Shown here: piece by piece, positions 56,269 through 64,000 of the stretch | Numbering within the stretch: position 1 is the stretch's first letter | Layout of the letters: each line of letters opens with the position of its first letter | Source: Pseudomonas sp. GM50 | GTDB lineage: Bacteria; Pseudomonadota; Gammaproteobacteria; Pseudomonadales; Pseudomonadaceae | Length of the DNA stretch: 64,000 nucleotides | Direction: 5' to 3' | Assembly (NCBI RefSeq): GCF_000282375.1 | Contig: NZ_AKJK01000043.1 | Span: 62,001 to 126,000 of the forward strand | The notes under the pieces: model-generated | Database searches by the model: none | Told to the model about the DNA's origin: nothing | What the model saw: the letters and a program-made list of their open reading frames with translations, nothing else | Translations under genes and position numbers: made by a program

Positions 56269-57345
56269 CTACCGATTTACTTTACCTCCTGTAGCGTCCC
56301 CCCAGTTTTTCCCCATGTTCTGCATGACGTGCTGTCGGTAGGCTGGGTTCCAGGCTGTGTTACCGGCCGCGAGGTGGTTCAAGCGTCCAGCAGTGACCAT
56401 TTGCCCCGACTGCATGTCGCGGCGCGTGGACTGTCGGTTGAGCCCTTTGGTGATTGGTGAGGCGGCACCGCTTGCGATTCCGCGTAGGGTGAGCCCTGCG
56501 CTGGATATTCCCCCTGCAAGGCTACCAGCGACTGCATTGGCTTGCTGCAGCATGTACAGCACAACGACCGTCACCACCAAAAGCTCCAGGAAGGTGGATA
56601 TCGGGTAGTCACCGGGTGTCGCGAGTATGTCGCTCGTTAGCGATGAGAAAAACTTGATCCCAAAGCTGAGCACCGTGACAACCAGTGCGATTTGCAGGAT
56701 GTAGGTGATGACCTGGGCGAACCAGCTATCGAACCATTTGGAGGTGAACTGCCCAAACAACAGCATCATGATAAAAATTGGCCCGATGCCGAGCATGATC
56801 GACAGCATTCCCTTTGCAACGATGATCATTGCCCCTGCTGGAACCGCGATAATAAGTGTTGCCGCGTATACGATTATGGCGGTCAACAAATCAAAAAATA
56901 TCATTCCGATGTCGTACCCAGCACGAAGTCCCATCTTCGTTAGAATATCGGCGCCTATTGCCCAGCCGTCGGACATGGCCTTGTCCACTACCTGAAATAC
57001 AGACCTTGAGACCGTTGAGTCGCCAGTAGCTGAAAAGGCAGAAGCAACCCCTGTTTCCAGGCCGTGTAGTGCCTCCACTACCCACGACATATACGTGTCT
57101 GCGTTCATTGCCAGCCCGCTGATTAGCAGAAACTTTCCGCAGGTCTTGAGGAAATGGGATGCGGGTTGCTCGATTGTGCCGGTGATCATCATAAAGCCCA
57201 TCATGGTCAAATAGAGCGTTCCACAAAGCGTTACCGTTAGTGAAAAGTCATCGATGACTCGGCTGGACGTCACGCTTATGAAGGTCTGGAGGGTTTGGTC
57301 CATGCTCCCCGCCATCCATTCGAATATTCCCGTCGTGGTCGTCAT
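56269..57345 (-). CDS. virB6: VirB6/TrbL-family type IV secretion channel protein
   Basis: 358 aa polytopic inner-membrane protein with six or more helices (LTVTLCGTLYLTMMGFMMITG; LLTAIIVYAATLIIAVPAGAMIIV; FLELLVVTVVVLYMLQQANAVAGSLAGG). The C-terminal 70 residues are polar and Gly/Ala-rich, as in VirB6 of conjugative plasmids. It forms part of the inner-membrane channel of a T4SS. It follows the EexN gene by one base; no other virB gene is near. Confidence 0.87.
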   Translation of the reverse strand: MTTTTGIFEWMAGSMDQTLQTFISVTSSRVIDDFSLTVTLCGTLYLTMMGFMMITGTIEQPASHFLKTCGKFLLISGLAMNADTYMSWVVEALHGLETGVASAFSATGDSTVSRSVFQVVDKAMSDGWAIGADILTKMGLRAGYDIGMIFFDLLTAIIVYAATLIIAVPAGAMIIVAKGMLSIMLGIGPIFIMMLLFGQFTSKWFDSWFAQVITYILQIALVVTVLSFGIKFFSSLTSDILATPGDYPISTFLELLVVTVVVLYMLQQANAVAGSLAGGISSAGLTLRGIASGAASPITKGLNRQSTRRDMQSGQMVTAGRLNHLAAGNTAWNPAYRQHVMQNMGKNWGDATGGKVNR

Positions 57346-57346
57346 T

Positions 57347-57610
57347 CTATTTTCCCTGAGAAGAAAAATTGATTGGCTCGCGGTGTTTGTAACCGCGTAG
57401 CTCCAGCGTTATTGCATTCGCGGCCGATGACGCGTTGATGCAGTTCGCAGAGATAGAGAGCTCTCCAGGGCTGGTCTTGCACCTCTCCAGCAGCTTCAAG
57501 CGCTCGGATGTATTTGCCTTGTACCAATCGACGGTTTGAATAGATTCTTGTCGTTCGCAGCCCGTGAGAATTGAAGCTGTGATGAGCAGGAGAGCAGGAA
57601 CCCTTTTCAT
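57347..57610 (-). CDS. eexN: EexN-family lipoprotein (entry exclusion)
   Basis: 87 aa. Lipoprotein signal with lipobox LTGC (Cys18). The mature part has the family pattern TVDWYKANTSERLKLLERCKTSPGELSISANCINASSA. EexN proteins block entry of the same plasmid type into the cell. It overlaps the upstream membrane-protein gene by four bases and is followed by virB6, the usual place between virB5 and virB6 in plasmids. Confidence 0.85.
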   Translation of the reverse strand: MKRVPALLLITASILTGCERQESIQTVDWYKANTSERLKLLERCKTSPGELSISANCINASSAANAITLELRGYKHREPINFSSQGK

Positions 57611-58086
57611 TTTTTCACCTCCCGGCCAATGCTGCTGGTTGGTTCCGCGCTTGCGGCTTTCGCGCTGCGATTGCTGAACACATTCAGCGCTGCGGCCAGC
57701 TCTGCTTGATCAATGATCCGTAGCGACGCGACTGTACGCAGAGCGCTTTCCCGCGTTCCTGCCCAGTTGCCTGCGAGGCGTTCAAAGGTATCGTTGAGAG
57801 CGCCTATGCAGGCGCATACGCAGCAGACTGAGAGCAGTGCAGCGAAATCTGGAGGGATCGGGGCTGACTGGCGGGGAAGCGTTATTCCGAACCAGTCAAT
57901 GGCCGCCATTGCGAATGGCACCATTGCAAGTACTGCGGCTATGAGGTCTCGTTGCAGTAACGACGGCGCTCGTTTAGAAACCTCTTTCATGTATCCGAGC
58001 CGGTCTACGCACACCCAGTATCGGCGGACGGATATGAGAACAAACGTGCAGAAGGTGAGAATCGGTAGGTAAAGGTACGAGATCAT
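57607..58086 (-). CDS. Hypothetical membrane protein of the transfer block
   Basis: 159 aa with three hydrophobic segments (YLYLPILTFCTFVLISV; LIAAVLAMVPFAMAAIDWFG; FAALLSVCCVCACIGAL) and a polar C-terminus. No family recognised. Coupled to eexN, so probably a transfer-linked protein of the same operon. Confidence 0.7.
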   Translation of the reverse strand: MISYLYLPILTFCTFVLISVRRYWVCVDRLGYMKEVSKRAPSLLQRDLIAAVLAMVPFAMAAIDWFGITLPRQSAPIPPDFAALLSVCCVCACIGALNDTFERLAGNWAGTRESALRTVASLRIIDQAELAAALNVFSNRSAKAASAEPTSSIGREVKK

Positions 58087-58121
58087 TGTGTTGCTCCTTG
58101 GGGTAGGGGCGAACGCAGTGC

Positions 58122-58334
58122 TGTCTTTCCAGCCGTCCGGCGACTCTTTTTATCGAGCTACTTTTCCCGCCAGTCAGGGCTTGTTTAAGGCCCGTATCCA
58201 GTGCGCTTTTGTGGCGCCCTTGGGATGTGGTCTATACGGCGCGTCTTTCCGCTGCTTGTCCGGTGGCTCTTTCTATCGAGCTACTGTTCCCACCTGTCAG
58301 GGACTTTCTTTTCAGTCCCAGCACCCAGTACGCT
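58122..58334 (-). ncRNA. Two tandem copies of a candidate structured RNA/DNA motif
   Basis: Two imperfect copies (58122-58206 and 58243-58334) about 120 bases apart. Read on the minus strand each has a GGG...CCC hairpin, TGAC, then stem GG(T/C)G ... C(A/G)CC enclosing the nearly invariant GGGAA(C/A)AGTAGCTCG, ATA(G/A)AAAGAG. The outer stem pair changes together (T-A in one copy, C-G in the other), and the first hairpin keeps pairing with different bases. It lies just upstream of the transfer genes that start at 58086, so it may be their leader. Confidence 0.5.
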
Positions 58335-58416
58335 GAAGCATTCTTAGGGTATTAAATTTACTGCGTTCAATAATAAGATTGCTTGATGAGTGTGCTTCTC
58401 CGTTACAGCGTAGAGC

Positions 58417-58671
58417 TTATGACCAGGATGTGCGGTCTATCATTATTTTGTCTGATATGTAGGGGATATTGGCAAGCTCATCCAATGCCATCTCTACAGT
58501 TCTGAACCAATATGCATGGTTTTGCTCATCCGTTACCGGATGTTCGATTGTGCCGTCCGATACAGTCAGGGCGAAGCCTTTTGCATAATGCGCGTGCAAA
58601 ATGACCTGGATGTTGCCGGAGTGCTCCAGGCTATCGCAGTAGTTTTCAAGTTCCTTGAATTGTAGCTGCAT
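58417..58671 (-). CDS. Hypothetical small protein
   Basis: 84 aa from the ATG at 58671 (MQLQFKELENYCDSLEHSGN), which has GGAG eight bases before it; a TTG at 58692 is an alternative. Single small alpha/beta-looking domain with AYWFRTVEMALDELANI. It follows the rep-like gene directly. No family recognised. Confidence 0.65.
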   Translation of the reverse strand: MQLQFKELENYCDSLEHSGNIQVILHAHYAKGFALTVSDGTIEHPVTDEQNHAYWFRTVEMALDELANIPYISDKIMIDRTSWS

Positions 58672-58688
58672 TGTCGTTGCTCCATTGG

Positions 58689-59717
58689 TCAATTGATTAG
58701 CATCTTTCTTTTTAAAGTTGCTATTGCTTCTTGCCCGACACCGCCGTTCTGCGACCTTTTGTCTGCAATGGCTATTGCACCACTGCTAGGTTGAAGTTTT
58801 CCCTGGTGGTAAATTTTTAAAAGCCCGTGGAATAACTGAGTGATGGTTGTCTTTACTTTTTTTGACGCAATCGCAGCCGCCAACTCATCTAGTAATTTTT
58901 GCGCGTCTGTATCTGAAACCTGTAGCAGGGCTTCTTCTATTGATGCCTGTGCTGCCCGAGACAGGTCGTGAGGGAAAATCAGGCGGTCTGTTGTTGTATT
59001 GTTATTTTTATAGTTATTGTTAGGGTTATAGTTACCCGCCCCCCTAGGTATATGGGATAGATAGGGTACTGATACCCTGTTATCTTGGGCATGGCCTTCT
59101 GGCTTCCCTCTCCGGCTACCCTCGGCTTCGGCGTGGATGGCAGCCTTGGTGTTTTCTCCACTGATCTGGGAGCTATAGTCATCCACAGGCCTGTCCATGG
59201 GCTGGCGATGGGGTATCGATACCCTATCGGTAGCGTCACAGCGGTGGTTTTCTCCCTGATTAGCGCTTTGGCTCGACGCTTGGAATTCCTGGATTAGCAT
59301 CTCGCGATACTCGTCGGACTCTTGCAGTCTTTCCGCCATGTCATCCAGATAGTCTGATATCCAATGCGCAGGCATTTCTCTGATTTGCTTGATGGACTTC
59401 TGACGTAGCGTTGGCGCTAGCGCCATTTTCGGGGAGTTATGCTCCCACCAAATGCGAACCCACACGAAGCTCGTTTCGGCATCGTATTTTATGAAGTCAG
59501 AGTCACAGAGGCGTTTCAGTACTGGCATGAATTGTGACTCTGTGTCCCATCCCATTTCTGCTGCAGCAATCCTTGGGACGATAGAATAACTACCAACAAT
59601 GTTGCTGGAGGTACATGTTAATAGATAGACGAGAGTTGCTCGGTCTTCTTGAGTGCGCCCAGCCATCTTGGGTGAGTTCCAAAATTTCTTGTCGTTGATC
59701 GTCCGTTGCCGACCCAT
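58689..59717 (-). CDS. Replication/primosome-like protein (winged-helix N-terminus)
   Basis: 342 aa. The first 130 residues (RATLVYLLTCTSSNIVGSYS; MGWDTESQFMPVLKRLCDSDFIKYD) look like the winged-helix part of phage O/DnaD-type replication proteins. The middle (residues 150-245) is low-complexity and polar, and the C-terminus has an alpha-helical domain (AAQASIEEALLQVSDTDAQK). It may load replication proteins for the ancestral plasmid or element; I cannot name a family with certainty. Confidence 0.6.
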   Translation of the reverse strand: MGRQRTINDKKFWNSPKMAGRTQEDRATLVYLLTCTSSNIVGSYSIVPRIAAAEMGWDTESQFMPVLKRLCDSDFIKYDAETSFVWVRIWWEHNSPKMALAPTLRQKSIKQIREMPAHWISDYLDDMAERLQESDEYREMLIQEFQASSQSANQGENHRCDATDRVSIPHRQPMDRPVDDYSSQISGENTKAAIHAEAEGSRRGKPEGHAQDNRVSVPYLSHIPRGAGNYNPNNNYKNNNTTTDRLIFPHDLSRAAQASIEEALLQVSDTDAQKLLDELAAAIASKKVKTTITQLFHGLLKIYHQGKLQPSSGAIAIADKRSQNGGVGQEAIATLKRKMLIN

Positions 59718-59740
59718 AGTAAATCTCCCTCAGGTCAGTA

Positions 59741-59980
59741 TTATTGAACGTGTGCTTCGCTTTTTGGTGCTTCAAGCTGTAGTGCTACATTGACTTGCTG
59801 CGTACGAAAGTAGATGCGACGGCCGATCCGTATCATTGTGGGTTTAAGTTTTCTCGATAGGTCGGTGTCCGAGTAGAGTGAAACTCTTAGCCCATCTGTC
59901 GAGCGTCCAAGTAACTCGGCCAAATCAGGCAGTTGCATTAGTGCGCCAAACTTTCCAACCAAATACGCTTCAGTGTTCAT
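59741..59980 (-). CDS. Small DNA-binding-like protein (plasmid/AlpA type)
   Basis: 79 aa from the ATG at 59980 (MNTEAYLVGKFGALMQLPDL). LPDLAELLGRSTDGLRVSLYSD resembles an excisionase/AlpA-like winged helix, followed by a basic beta part TMIRIGRRIYFRTQQV. Widespread next to rep genes of plasmids and integrative elements. It precedes the rep-like gene by 23 bases on the same strand. Confidence 0.65.
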   Translation of the reverse strand: MNTEAYLVGKFGALMQLPDLAELLGRSTDGLRVSLYSDTDLSRKLKPTMIRIGRRIYFRTQQVNVALQLEAPKSEAHVQ

Positions 59981-60352
59981 CGTGGTTTCACCTTTTTTGA
60001 TGCAGGTTGAGCAGCGCTCGGTAGTCTGCAAGTTCGTGGAGAAGTTAGACGATTATGAGCGTAAGTTAGTTGCTGTCAAACTTGTTGGTGACACGGATTG
60101 TCCAAGGTAGATAAGTTTGGTATTCGGTGTGTCGCCATATAACTACCAGCGTGGTATATCTTGGTTTTTTGTGGTTTGCAAAATTGCCAGTAATTCAAGG
60201 GGTTATAATTAATTTCATTTTTTTGGCAAAAAGATGGTTTTTTTGATGCTCATGCTGTTCAGAAAGGCTCTGAGCAGGGCGGTTTCCTGCATGTCGTAGG
60301 CATTCGGTCTTAATGGCGTGCTTCGGTGAAATCTGGAAGGCCGGCCGCGGAT
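59981..60352. other. AT-rich intergenic region with an operator-like palindrome
   Basis: About 370 bases. TACCA-GCG-TGGTA at 60144-60156 is a perfect inverted repeat upstream of the rep block and could be its operator. No gene recognised. Confidence 0.4.
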
Positions 60353-60820
60353 CTAGGGTGCGCAGTGGGCCTTCAATGCGTTGACCTCCGAAATATGGCA
60401 CATCACTGGTATCCGCTTCGCTCCGGCAAAATACAGGTAGCGCGTGCGATGGCGACCGTTTGTGTACCCGATGTATTTCAAGCGATACACGACGGCCTTC
60501 TTAAAAAACCGCCATTTTCGTTCGTATTGAACGACATCCCGCTCGTTGAATGAGATGACCGGCATTTCGACTGGTTGCTCCCGTGGCCCAGGCGGTGCTA
60601 AGAAACAAAAGATCCCTTCCCGCTTGGCCGGTTGCCAATCCTCTACTGGTGAAAGCACATACCCCCGTATGTCCTGATTGGAAAAGTGGATCAGCTTTTC
60701 CGTGTCGACCTCTACCACCTCGTAGTTCACGTAGCCAGGCCTGCGGCGGAGTGCAACGCTTTGGTAGTTAGGATGGTCCTTGCCCAACTGCACATGGAAT
60801 AGTTCGTCGTCTTGCGACAT
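60353..60820 (-). CDS. Plasmid fertility-inhibition-factor-like protein
   Basis: 155 aa from the ATG at 60820 (MSQDDELFHVQLGK), which has AAGGG before it; the frame open to 60934 lacks one. YVNYEVVEVDTEKLI and YIGYTNGRHRTRYLYFAGAK then RIPVMCHISE resemble the FiwA-type family that blocks transfer of competing plasmids. The match is from memory of the pattern, not a search. Confidence 0.5.
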   Translation of the reverse strand: MSQDDELFHVQLGKDHPNYQSVALRRRPGYVNYEVVEVDTEKLIHFSNQDIRGYVLSPVEDWQPAKREGIFCFLAPPGPREQPVEMPVISFNERDVVQYERKWRFFKKAVVYRLKYIGYTNGRHRTRYLYFAGAKRIPVMCHISEVNALKAHCAP

Positions 60821-60864
60821 TGTTGTTCCCTTGTCTAATTGTGGTTGCAGCAGGGAGTGTGCAA

Positions 60865-61887
60865 GTGAGTGAAATGGCTGACAAGGTAGAGGTTCTGTCC
60901 CTTGAGGTCTCTGATCGGATGATGGGAGCCTCACGGGCGTTGTGCTCCATCAAGTTCTCGATGGACATGAGCTCCCGGTATTATTTTGAGCAGGAGTATC
61001 AAAACGACTGGATGGACAGTGGTGGTACCTGCGCTTTTTGGGGGCATTCATTTCTACGCATTGTGGTGCCTTTTCTCGACTGGGAGGAATCCCAGTCGGT
61101 GCGGTTCAAAGCCCTTGTTGATCCTCGCTATGTCCTTGGGGCTAGCATCAAGGGGAAGCCTCAACACGTCCCTGAAGAGGAGATCGCGGATAGGATTGAG
61201 AGCTACTCGACGAACTTTACCTGGTCCAACAAGGCTCTTTACACCTGGTACAAGCCCTTGGGCATATTGACCGCGCATGAAGGTAAGCATCGTGTTGCGT
61301 TCATGCGTACTCATGGGAATAAACCGATTGCTGCCTGGGTTGATGAGCAGAATTATCCTGCTGCCAAACGAATTCAGCTCATAGAGCCAGCAAGGCGGCA
61401 GGATGAGTGGTTAGCTCTGCTAGACGGGCGATACCTGCAAGTACTCCAGCGACCCTATACCTCGGTAGCACTGTTACGGGAGTATGGTGTGGAGTCCTTC
61501 AGATGGCATCAACTGAAGGACCTTCCGCCTGAAGACTTGGTGAGAGACGCCGTTTACCAGCGTCGACTGCACAAAATACAGGAAACGATTAGAGAAGCTG
61601 ATCGAACCCTAGATCTACTTGAACTTGTTGCTGTGGTCTCGGCCCCGGTACCTGAGAGTAAAAGCGTCCGTCTCAACCTATTGATGCTGGATAATCTGAG
61701 GTTCGACGCGCTCCGGTATGCTCGATGGCCAAGTAGCCTGTTGGCTCTGAGTTTGGCTGCCAAGCTAGTCGACGGTGTGTTTGAGCTTTCCGGGTTTGAT
61801 GAGGTTGCAAACGGATTATTTTGCGCAGCCTTCGCTATGGCATTCGCACCAATGCTAATGGAGTGGAGGCGGCGGAAATCAACGTAG
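60865..61887 (+). CDS. Unknown protein with a ParB-like motif and C-terminal membrane segments
   Basis: About 340 aa; GTG at 60865 has GGGAG seven bases before it, with an ATG at 60874 as alternative. LTAHEGKHRVAFMRTHGNKP (about 134-153) resembles the ParB/Srx-like G-x-HR box. Near the C-terminus SSLLALSLAAKLVDG and GLFCAAFAMAFAPMLMEW may cross the membrane. It is divergent from the fertility-inhibition-like gene. Function not known. Confidence 0.6.
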   Translation: MSEMADKVEVLSLEVSDRMMGASRALCSIKFSMDMSSRYYFEQEYQNDWMDSGGTCAFWGHSFLRIVVPFLDWEESQSVRFKALVDPRYVLGASIKGKPQHVPEEEIADRIESYSTNFTWSNKALYTWYKPLGILTAHEGKHRVAFMRTHGNKPIAAWVDEQNYPAAKRIQLIEPARRQDEWLALLDGRYLQVLQRPYTSVALLREYGVESFRWHQLKDLPPEDLVRDAVYQRRLHKIQETIREADRTLDLLELVAVVSAPVPESKSVRLNLLMLDNLRFDALRYARWPSSLLALSLAAKLVDGVFELSGFDEVANGLFCAAFAMAFAPMLMEWRRRKST

Positions 61888-62110
61888 CAAGCTAATTCTC
61901 GGTGGCACGATCTGCTGTTAAAAAAGCATGATCCGAGACGGTTCTGAAAAGTTTAGGTAAGCGATTTCAGGCATAAAAGCCCCTTTTTATAGGTGGCGCT
62001 TATTACATTTGCGTTTACAGTGCGTAATTGCATGGACTAGACCGCCCATTTGCATTACCACTACTGATTAGTCAGCCCATGCTTCAATCTGCTAATAACG
62101 GGAGTATATT
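61888..62110. other. Intergenic region, nothing recognised
   Basis: AT-rich spacer before the DUF4238-type gene; probably holds its promoter. Confidence 0.4.
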
Positions 62111-62899
62111 TTGTACAAGAAAAAGCATAGCCCTGCGGAAAAACCTAACGTATTGGAGGTGGATGGCGAAAAATTAAGCAATCCTCATCAATTCACGAGA
62201 GTTCAACATGTGATCCCGCAGGCGCACCTCAAGGAGTGGGCAAACGCTGACGGAAAATTATCCATTTTTGGAATGGAAGACCCAGTTAGGGTTGATAAAG
62301 CCTTCTATGTTGATCGACTTTGGAGTCAATGGGCAGAAGGGAAGATGCTGGGCGCAAACGAAAATAATTATTTTATACAGTCTCGCTTGATAAGAGCTGG
62401 CTCGCCAATCACAGAGCATACGCACCTTACAGCGTATTTCTGCATGCTGCATGCTCGGATGGTTGTTACTCATAAAGAACGCCCACAATATGCATCAATT
62501 ATGACCGAACCTAACATTGTGCCAAGCAAGGCTGATTTAGAAAAAGTGGAAGCGAGTAATGCCAAAAGTCATGTTCATGAAGTAATGTTTGGCGACGACG
62601 ATTCTCAGGCCGTTGCTCGGCAGCTTGTAACTATGCATCTACAGGCTGATTATCAGCGGTGGGTACGATATTATGAATCTACTCAATGGGAGGTTTTTCA
62701 TATAGATCTAGGCCGATTTATTATGCCTGATTTCTTACGGGAATTACTGGTAATGAGGCGACCAATCCTTCCTATAACCCCTCAGACAATCGCCATTGAT
62801 TCTAATTTGAAGCGACAATTGGAAAAAGCTGGCTGGCTCACCGAGCGAGGAATCAACACGATTCTGAAGGCTGGTGTGAAAAAACACTACGTGCAGTGA
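62111..62899 (+). CDS. DUF4238-type protein
   Basis: 262 aa. QHVIPQAHLKEWANADGKLS followed by IFGMEDPVRVDKAFYVDRLW is the pattern of the DUF4238 family, whose members are common in defence-rich islands but whose function is unknown to me. The TTG at 62111 has GGGAG seven to eight bases before it. High A+T content relative to the backbone points to recent transfer. Confidence 0.65.
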   Translation: MYKKKHSPAEKPNVLEVDGEKLSNPHQFTRVQHVIPQAHLKEWANADGKLSIFGMEDPVRVDKAFYVDRLWSQWAEGKMLGANENNYFIQSRLIRAGSPITEHTHLTAYFCMLHARMVVTHKERPQYASIMTEPNIVPSKADLEKVEASNAKSHVHEVMFGDDDSQAVARQLVTMHLQADYQRWVRYYESTQWEVFHIDLGRFIMPDFLRELLVMRRPILPITPQTIAIDSNLKRQLEKAGWLTERGINTILKAGVKKHYVQ

Positions 62900-63005
62900 T
62901 GTAATTTTTAGCAGGTTGCAGGGCGTGTAAGTTCTCACGTCAAAAGGCGGGCTAGATGCTATATAAGTATAGAAACTAGAGGTGGTCGATGCGAATTAGG
63001 CACGT

Positions 63006-63653
63006 TTAAGCTGGCGCTGCGGGTCGACCGGGTCGCTGCACTTTTAGGGGCTTCTTAGACCCATCACCCCGATTCAGTCGATGCCACATGATATCATCAT
63101 ATTGCACTGGAAATATTTTGCCCTGAAACTCTTCTTGAATGTGTTCGGTAATCAGATCTTGTAGTGCTTTGTATTCCAGTATTTCAAGGGTCGCAATTGT
63201 TTTAGCTTTTATCCTAGCAAGCGGGTATTTGGATTTTAGAAAGTTCATTATTGGATTGTCGATTGCTCCATGAAGAAATGGTAGCAACATTACTGTGGTT
63301 TTGGAATCCGGTAAGTGGCAGTAATGCACATAAACCTTCACTGAAATGTCGAATACTTTGGCGGCGTGCCCATACGATGCCGGCCTGCTCGGCTTCTCAG
63401 GTTTATTTTTAAATGTTTTGCGTGCCGTAGAGATCCTGCCTGCGAACCAGTTGCAAAACTCAGAATGTATTTGTTCGTATTCCTGGTGATTGGAAACTCT
63501 AGAGAGTTGTCTGAAAGACTTGTGAAGTTGATCCGAGATTTTCTCCTTTGAGTCTTTTTCAAACAAACGAATCATTGCAGTAAATGTCATTGCCATATCG
63601 ATCACATTCGAGGCCTTGATCGATTCCGCTTCCTCGTTTGGACTCACGCGCAT
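63006..63653 (-). CDS. Hypothetical protein
   Basis: 215 aa, mostly helical (VIDMAMTFTAMIRLFEKDSK; EQIHSEFCNWFAGRISTARK), basic C-terminus rich in Pro and Arg (KKPLKVQRPGRPAAPA). No family recognised. AAGGAGATGCGCGTG gives a ribosome site for the ATG at 63653. It converges with the DUF4238-type gene. Confidence 0.65.
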   Translation of the reverse strand: MRVSPNEEAESIKASNVIDMAMTFTAMIRLFEKDSKEKISDQLHKSFRQLSRVSNHQEYEQIHSEFCNWFAGRISTARKTFKNKPEKPSRPASYGHAAKVFDISVKVYVHYCHLPDSKTTVMLLPFLHGAIDNPIMNFLKSKYPLARIKAKTIATLEILEYKALQDLITEHIQEEFQGKIFPVQYDDIMWHRLNRGDGSKKPLKVQRPGRPAAPA

Positions 63654-64000
63654 CTCCTTAGCCGGCAGTGTTAGGCATTTGCAAGGCTAACCTTATTGAG
63701 CATCGCTCTCAATCTTCATGACCTATGGCGACCCGCCACTACTGGCCGTTTGCTCTCCTACGGGAAGGCTAGCGCTGGGCAACTACTTGAGGCGAAGGGC
63801 TGCATTGGGTCGATTCTGCCGGTTACGACCGGCAGTGATGCGCAGTTCTCTGCCGATCATGGTCACCAAACGTGCTGGTCAAATCCGATGCAATCGGTGG
63901 TCAGAACGAATGCAGTCAGGTGCTCAAGTAGAGTGCAATTTCGCATACAGAAAAGATCCGAAAGCGGGGGCGCGTGGACAAAATCCCCCATTTTAACTAG
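63654..64000. other. Non-coding right edge with a perfect hairpin
   Basis: CTGCCGGTTACGACCGGCAG at 63816-63835 is a perfect 8-base inverted repeat with a 4-base loop. The stretch has no ribosome sites and no recognised gene. The window ends inside the island. Confidence 0.45.

Noticed and set aside
58122-58334. Hammerhead ribozyme
   Set aside because: CTGA and GAAA strings occur, but the required CTGANGA core is absent.
58088-58336. Plus-strand open frame of 82 codons over the tandem repeat
   Set aside because: Repeat copies differ by insertions that would shift the frame, and there is no ribosome site; structure explains the conservation better.
63718-63996. Plus-strand open frame of 92 codons at the right edge
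   Set aside because: No ribosome site, no family features and a perfect hairpin within; more like non-coding sequence.

Overview
The window is a piece of a Pseudomonas chromosome, most likely from the P. fluorescens group. The evidence is gene content and order (bioBFHCD next to three acyl-CoA dehydrogenases, an RsmY-type RNA with a GacA box, pqqFABCDE next to davBA) and many copies of two REP-type palindromes typical of fluorescent pseudomonads. From 1 to about 43.6 kb it is ordinary chromosome. From about 43.69 kb to the right edge it is an integrated, plasmid-like genomic island whose right end is not in the window.

Backbone, left to right: a FecI-FecR-TonB receptor iron-uptake unit with a candidate Fur box (1-2.6 kb); a DnaQ-like exonuclease with a CBS/nucleotidyltransferase protein; a stand-alone receiver; malate synthase G; a GcvR-like ACT protein; RarD; SrkA-like kinase; a Tat-exported PhoX-family protein; ModE-like regulator; ComF; the biotin operon bioBFHCD (15.8-20.4 kb); a small rod-like protein; three paralogous long acyl-CoA dehydrogenases (the first behind a perfect PsrA-type operator) interrupted by a diguanylate cyclase; rsmY under a consensus GacA palindrome; a Pmp3/YqaE peptide; and the PQQ locus (pqqF-pqqA-terminator-pqqB-pqqC-pqqD-pqqE-peptidase). 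Next to it lie the lysine-to-glutarate genes davA and davB and an Lrp/AsnC regulator. A short accessory stretch follows: an orphan FtsH-protease-like (M41) protein, and a LuxR regulator divergent from a polyamine-type binding protein with direct repeats between them.

Island: at 43690-43734 lies the 3' half only of a tRNA-Met(CAT), read on the minus strand, with the tRNA's terminator on its left. This is the signature of one attachment site. Behind it is a five-gene translationally coupled defence operon hsdM-hsdS-ptuA-ptuB-hsdR, in which a Septu-like ATPase/HNH pair sits inside a type I restriction operon, then an Mrr-like endonuclease. Next comes a plasmid-transfer block: a MobC-like protein, three copies of a composite repeat carrying the RP4-type nic core and a 14-bp palindrome at constant spacing, a VbhA-like antitoxin with the same palindrome upstream, and a VirB6/TrbL channel protein with an EexN lipoprotein and a small membrane protein. 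It also holds a Rep/primosome-like protein, a small DNA-binding protein and a fertility-inhibition-like protein. No relaxase, integrase or other T4SS gene is present, so this looks like a mobilizable element or a decayed plasmid that needs a helper, unless the missing genes lie to the right. Two tandem structured repeats (58.1-58.3 kb) with compensatory base changes lie in this block and are, with the nic repeats, the most novel signals here. The last 3 kb carry a DUF4238-type protein and unrecognised genes.
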